Assembly: GCA_016840035.1 (NCBI GenBank)
Contig: JAEOTC010000194.1
Coordinates: 1-43,828 of the forward strand
Source: Candidatus Hodarchaeota archaeon
GTDB lineage: Archaea; Asgardarchaeota; Heimdallarchaeia; Hodarchaeales; Hodarchaeaceae
DNA: 43,828 bases
Reading direction: 5' to 3'
The translations under genes and the position numbers were made by a program. This document shows, piece after piece, positions 41,523 to 43,828 of the stretch; position 1 is the first letter of the stretch; the number at the start of each line of letters is the position of its first letter. A model generated the notes under the pieces. It worked only from the letters and a program-made list of their open reading frames with translations, did no database searches and was not told where the DNA came from.

Positions 41523-41753
41523 ATGTCAATTAAAGATCAGATCGCAAGCAATTTGGAACAGATAAGACCAGCTCTGCAACGAGATGGTGGAGATGTAGAA
41601 TTTGTTGATTATGATGTCGATAGCGGGATTCTAAAAGTACGCTTGATGGGTTCTTGCCGAGGCTGCCCATATTCACAAATGACACTCTCAAACGGGATCA
41701 AAAGAGCCCTTCAACAAAACTTTCCAGCCCTTAAAGATGTTGTCTCGGTATAA
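41523..41753 (+). CDS. nfu: NFU-type iron-sulfur cluster scaffold/carrier
   Basis: The 76-residue protein is a stand-alone NifU C-terminal domain. The RPALQRDGGDVEFVDY start and MGSCRGCPYS (C45 and C48, the cluster ligands) are the family signature. It carries and passes on a [4Fe-4S] cluster, bridging two subunits in a dimer. Small stand-alone NFU proteins are common in archaea. A Shine-Dalgarno AAGGA and a TATA-like element lie upstream. It may serve the many Fe-S proteins such as IorA. Confidence 0.95.
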   Translation: MSIKDQIASNLEQIRPALQRDGGDVEFVDYDVDSGILKVRLMGSCRGCPYSQMTLSNGIKRALQQNFPALKDVVSV

Positions 41754-41798
41754 CGAGATTTGGATTAAGGAATCATAAAGGGAGGGAAGTTTAATTTT

Positions 41799-41833
41799 CC
41801 CTAAGTGGGTTTTTGTACTTACTTAGGGTAAGT
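41799..41833 (+). other. two overlapping inverted repeats after nfu
   Basis: CCCTAAGT (41799-41806) pairs with ACTTAGGG (41821-41828), an 8-bp perfect stem with a 14-base loop. ACTTAC (41817-41822) pairs with GTAAGT (41828-41833), a 6-bp stem with a 5-base loop. The two stems share bases, so only one can form at a time. It lies between nfu and the histidine kinase gene and could be a terminator, an operator or a switching RNA. Confidence 0.45.
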
Positions 41834-41968
41834 TTATTTATGGAGAAGTAATTATCTAAGATTTAGATATTTTCTTGTTGGATTTCTTCTGTTGAAAAAT
41901 ACTAAGAGTTGCGCAAAATGAATCCTTTAAAAACAACGATTGATTAGTTTCTAGAAATGAGGGTATAG

Positions 41969-43294
41969 TTGAGTTATTTGAAGACAGAAATTAGTGTATT
42001 GGAAGAAAATCAATTGAAGGAATTAAGTCGGACGAAGATAATTAGAGATTTGTCCCGAAAATTAAATGAACTTGATTCTCTCGATTCAATATTAAGAACT
42101 TTATACTTAAAGTTAAAAACACTCTATTCCTTTACATTTCTAATATTAAGTAACCCAAATAAACGGCCTGGTTTGGTAATATACCCCACAAAAATCATTT
42201 TCTCTTCTAAAGATCTCTCTGATTTTGTAAATGAGTTGAAATCGCAAAAAATAGACTCCGAAGTTACCTATCATCTCTATTCCCAAACTAATGAATCTCC
42301 TTTATCATTTGGAGGAAAATATATTCAAGAAATGGTGATTACAAAGATTGATTCACAATTCACCCCACATTGCTTTTTTGGAATGATAAGCTTTGAAGAG
42401 CCAATTGGAATAGAGAAATCAGATATAGATTTTTTCCAAATAATTACAAACCTCTTAACCCTGAAATACGCAAACATTGAGCTCAATCAGTCAGTAGATA
42501 AGGCCAAGGCACAGATCATTGACGATTCACAACGAATTCAAAGAGAAAATGATCAGCGTTCTGAGCTGTTGAAAAAAATTAAATCTCAAACTCAAGAATT
42601 ACGCATAAAGTCCCAAGAAGTGGAAGAATTCGTATACAGTGTCAGTCACGATTTAAAAACGCCAGTCATATCAATTTTAGGCTTTATTGAAACTTTGAAA
42701 TCTGATTCGGACAATGATTTTTCCTCTGAGAGTATATTTTATCTTGAACGTATTGAGAAGAATACACGTCATGTCATCTCTATGATTGATGAGGTCCTTG
42801 AATATTCACGTATTGGTAGATTTACTCAAGAAAGAACCAAAGTAAATTTAACCACCATTATTAATGAGTCTTTACTTAGATTTTCAAAAAAGATAGATAC
42901 TAGAAAAGTGAAGATTGAATTAGATTCAGATTTTCCTGATGTAGAAGTAGAGTTCAATCGGTTGCTTCAGTTATTTGATAATCTCATAGGTAATAGTATT
43001 AAATTTATGGGAGAACAGGAGAATCCTGTGATAAAGATCGGTACTTCCGCTTATGATACTGATTACACCAGAGTTTTTATTAGCGATAACGGAATTGGAA
43101 TTCCAGAGGCATCACATAAAAAAGTTTTCAATCTCTTCACTAGAGCTTCAAATGTGAATGATGATATTGAGGGGTCGGGAATCGGTCTCGCGCAGGTTAA
43201 GAAAATTGTGGAGATTCATGAGGGGAATATCTGGCTCGAAAGTAAGGAAGGTGAAGGAACGACCATTCTGTTTACACTTCCGTTGGCTACGTGA
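41969..43294 (+). CDS. soluble sensor histidine kinase
   Basis: The 441-residue protein has a HisKA dimerisation domain with SVSHDLKTP (phosphorylated H227) and a HATPase domain with N-box residues N338/N342 (LFDNLIGNSIKF), G1 DNGIG (373-377) and G2 GSGIGL (402-407). A coiled-coil-like linker (about residues 175-220) precedes it. The N-terminal 165 residues are GAF-like or PAS-like and may bind a ligand. No membrane helix is visible, so it should be a cytoplasmic sensor. No receiver domain or response regulator gene is nearby. The start is TTG 41969 with GAGGGT upstream. Confidence 0.9.
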   Translation: MSYLKTEISVLEENQLKELSRTKIIRDLSRKLNELDSLDSILRTLYLKLKTLYSFTFLILSNPNKRPGLVIYPTKIIFSSKDLSDFVNELKSQKIDSEVTYHLYSQTNESPLSFGGKYIQEMVITKIDSQFTPHCFFGMISFEEPIGIEKSDIDFFQIITNLLTLKYANIELNQSVDKAKAQIIDDSQRIQRENDQRSELLKKIKSQTQELRIKSQEVEEFVYSVSHDLKTPVISILGFIETLKSDSDNDFSSESIFYLERIEKNTRHVISMIDEVLEYSRIGRFTQERTKVNLTTIINESLLRFSKKIDTRKVKIELDSDFPDVEVEFNRLLQLFDNLIGNSIKFMGEQENPVIKIGTSAYDTDYTRVFISDNGIGIPEASHKKVFNLFTRASNVNDDIEGSGIGLAQVKKIVEIHEGNIWLESKEGEGTTILFTLPLAT

Positions 43295-43306
43295 GGATAG
43301 ATAACC

Positions 43307-43828
43307 CTAGCTAGTAATAAACTTGAATATTTGGTTAAACACTTCTGGGGCATCTGGATCTGTGGTGAAATTATGTGCTGAGTTTGGAAATGATTCAATT
43401 GTCACCTCTGTTTTTGGATTGAATTTCTTCTCTATTACTTTACTAATTTCACCTATTGCAATGGTATTGTCAAGATTACCATATGTAATAAGTGTAGGTA
43501 CCTTTATCTGGATCTCTTGTTGCTGAAAGTACCGTCGAAGTTTCATATACTGAGCTATTGCTTTCGTTGGGTAGTAATAGTAGGCATAGAGTTCATGGTC
43601 AAGATAATATTGAAGAACTGAATCTCCTTTGTAGATGAACTTAACGAAGTAGGAAAGAAAAGGGGTCAGATAGGCCAGTTTAGATTTCAAACCAAAAGCA
43701 GGTGCGAGTAAAACAAGCTTGTCAAACTCCACATCTCTGTTCTGGGGAATTATCAAAGTTGATAAGAGAGCACCCATTGATATACCAATTGGAATTATAC
43801 GTTCACACTGCTTTTTCAAGAGTTTTAA
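43307..43828 (-). CDS. alpha/beta hydrolase (5' partial)
   Basis: The reading frame is open to the end of the window, so the start lies beyond it. The GISMGA nucleophile elbow (Ser) is near the visible N-terminus, the Asp in GNLDNTIAIGE fits the acid of the triad, and the His in NSAHNFTTDP fits the base. This resembles the serine aminopeptidase/monoacylglycerol lipase family (hydrolase 4). It would hydrolyse an ester or similar bond. It converges on the histidine kinase with 12 bp between. Substrate is unknown. Confidence 0.82.
   Translation of the reverse strand, partial: LKLLKKQCERIIPIGISMGALLSTLIIPQNRDVEFDKLVLLAPAFGLKSKLAYLTPFLSYFVKFIYKGDSVLQYYLDHELYAYYYYPTKAIAQYMKLRRYFQQQEIQIKVPTLITYGNLDNTIAIGEISKVIEKKFNPKTEVTIESFPNSAHNFTTDPDAPEVFNQIFKFITS

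Noticed and set aside
41754-41968. A tRNA or small structured RNA gene in the nfu-histidine kinase gap
   Set aside because: No cloverleaf or T-loop sequence is present; only the two overlapping hairpins are seen.
1-43828. CRISPR array or defence island
   Set aside because: No regularly spaced repeats and no cas, restriction or toxin-antitoxin genes were found; only the tnpB element is mobile-related.

Overview
The window looks like a chromosomal segment of an Asgard archaeon. It is AT-rich and tightly packed, with genes on both strands. Archaeal information-processing genes (PCNA, both RFC clamp-loader subunits, Alba, a TFS-like factor) and the archaeal lipid gene carS sit beside eukaryote-type features: two Ras/Rab-like small GTPases, TPR and HEAT-like proteins, and a V4R protein. 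The Asgard assignment is an inference from this mix. A Heimdallarchaeia-like lineage would fit, but I cannot prove it. About 18 of 45 coding genes appear to start with TTG or GTG, often behind a recognisable Shine-Dalgarno sequence. I saw no tRNA, rRNA or CRISPR array. The longest stretch without a gene is about 300 bp.

Layout. Bases 1-3.4 kb: end of a TPR protein, a bacterial-type phosphoglycerate mutase, a small helix-turn-helix protein and a hemerythrin/PAS (DUF438-type) protein. Bases 3.55-4.97 kb: a solo tnpB insertion element of higher G+C, whose tnpB is interrupted by one in-frame TGA. Bases 5-9.7 kb: a Cys-rich protein, a gamma-glutamyltransferase-family enzyme, a strongly diverged RtcB-like RNA ligase and an unknown protein. 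Bases 9.7-12.8 kb: an ArsR-type regulator, a bactofilin-like beta-helix protein with a SHOCT-like N-terminus, an FMN/Fe-S archaeoflavoprotein and a Ras-like GTPase.

Bases 13-16.9 kb: NAD salvage (nicotinate phosphoribosyltransferase and nicotinamidase), a dual-specificity phosphatase and an M20 peptidase with a zinc-ribbon partner. Bases 17-23.3 kb: a second GTPase with an altered catalytic motif, a V4R protein, a TFS-like protein, a three-gene operon (enoyl-CoA hydratase, cytidylate-kinase-like, DUF6125) and a helical-repeat protein. Bases 23.3-28.1 kb: the alpha subunit of an ADP-forming acyl-CoA synthetase, a dUTPase-like protein and iorAB. Together these suggest that aromatic 2-oxo acids are oxidised to aryl-acyl-CoA and the thioester is used to make ATP.

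Bases 28-33.1 kb: an unknown protein, Alba, CarS, another unknown, a HypE-like AIR-synthase-family protein and a galactokinase-family GHMP kinase. Bases 33.3-37.3 kb: a replication cluster of a small wHTH-like protein, PCNA, RFC small and RFC large. Its PCNA ends in a long acidic tail, and its RFC large subunit ends in a long lysine-rich tail plus a PIP-like motif. Bases 37.3-43.8 kb: a large TPR protein, an Xaa-Pro peptidase, an AbrB-PhoU regulator, an NFU iron-sulfur scaffold, a soluble histidine kinase and a truncated alpha/beta hydrolase.

The observations most worth follow-up are the PCNA/RFC tail pair, the divergent RtcB-like enzyme, the GTPase with Gln replaced by His beside a V4R protein, the SHOCT-bactofilin protein, and the tnpB with a single stop.
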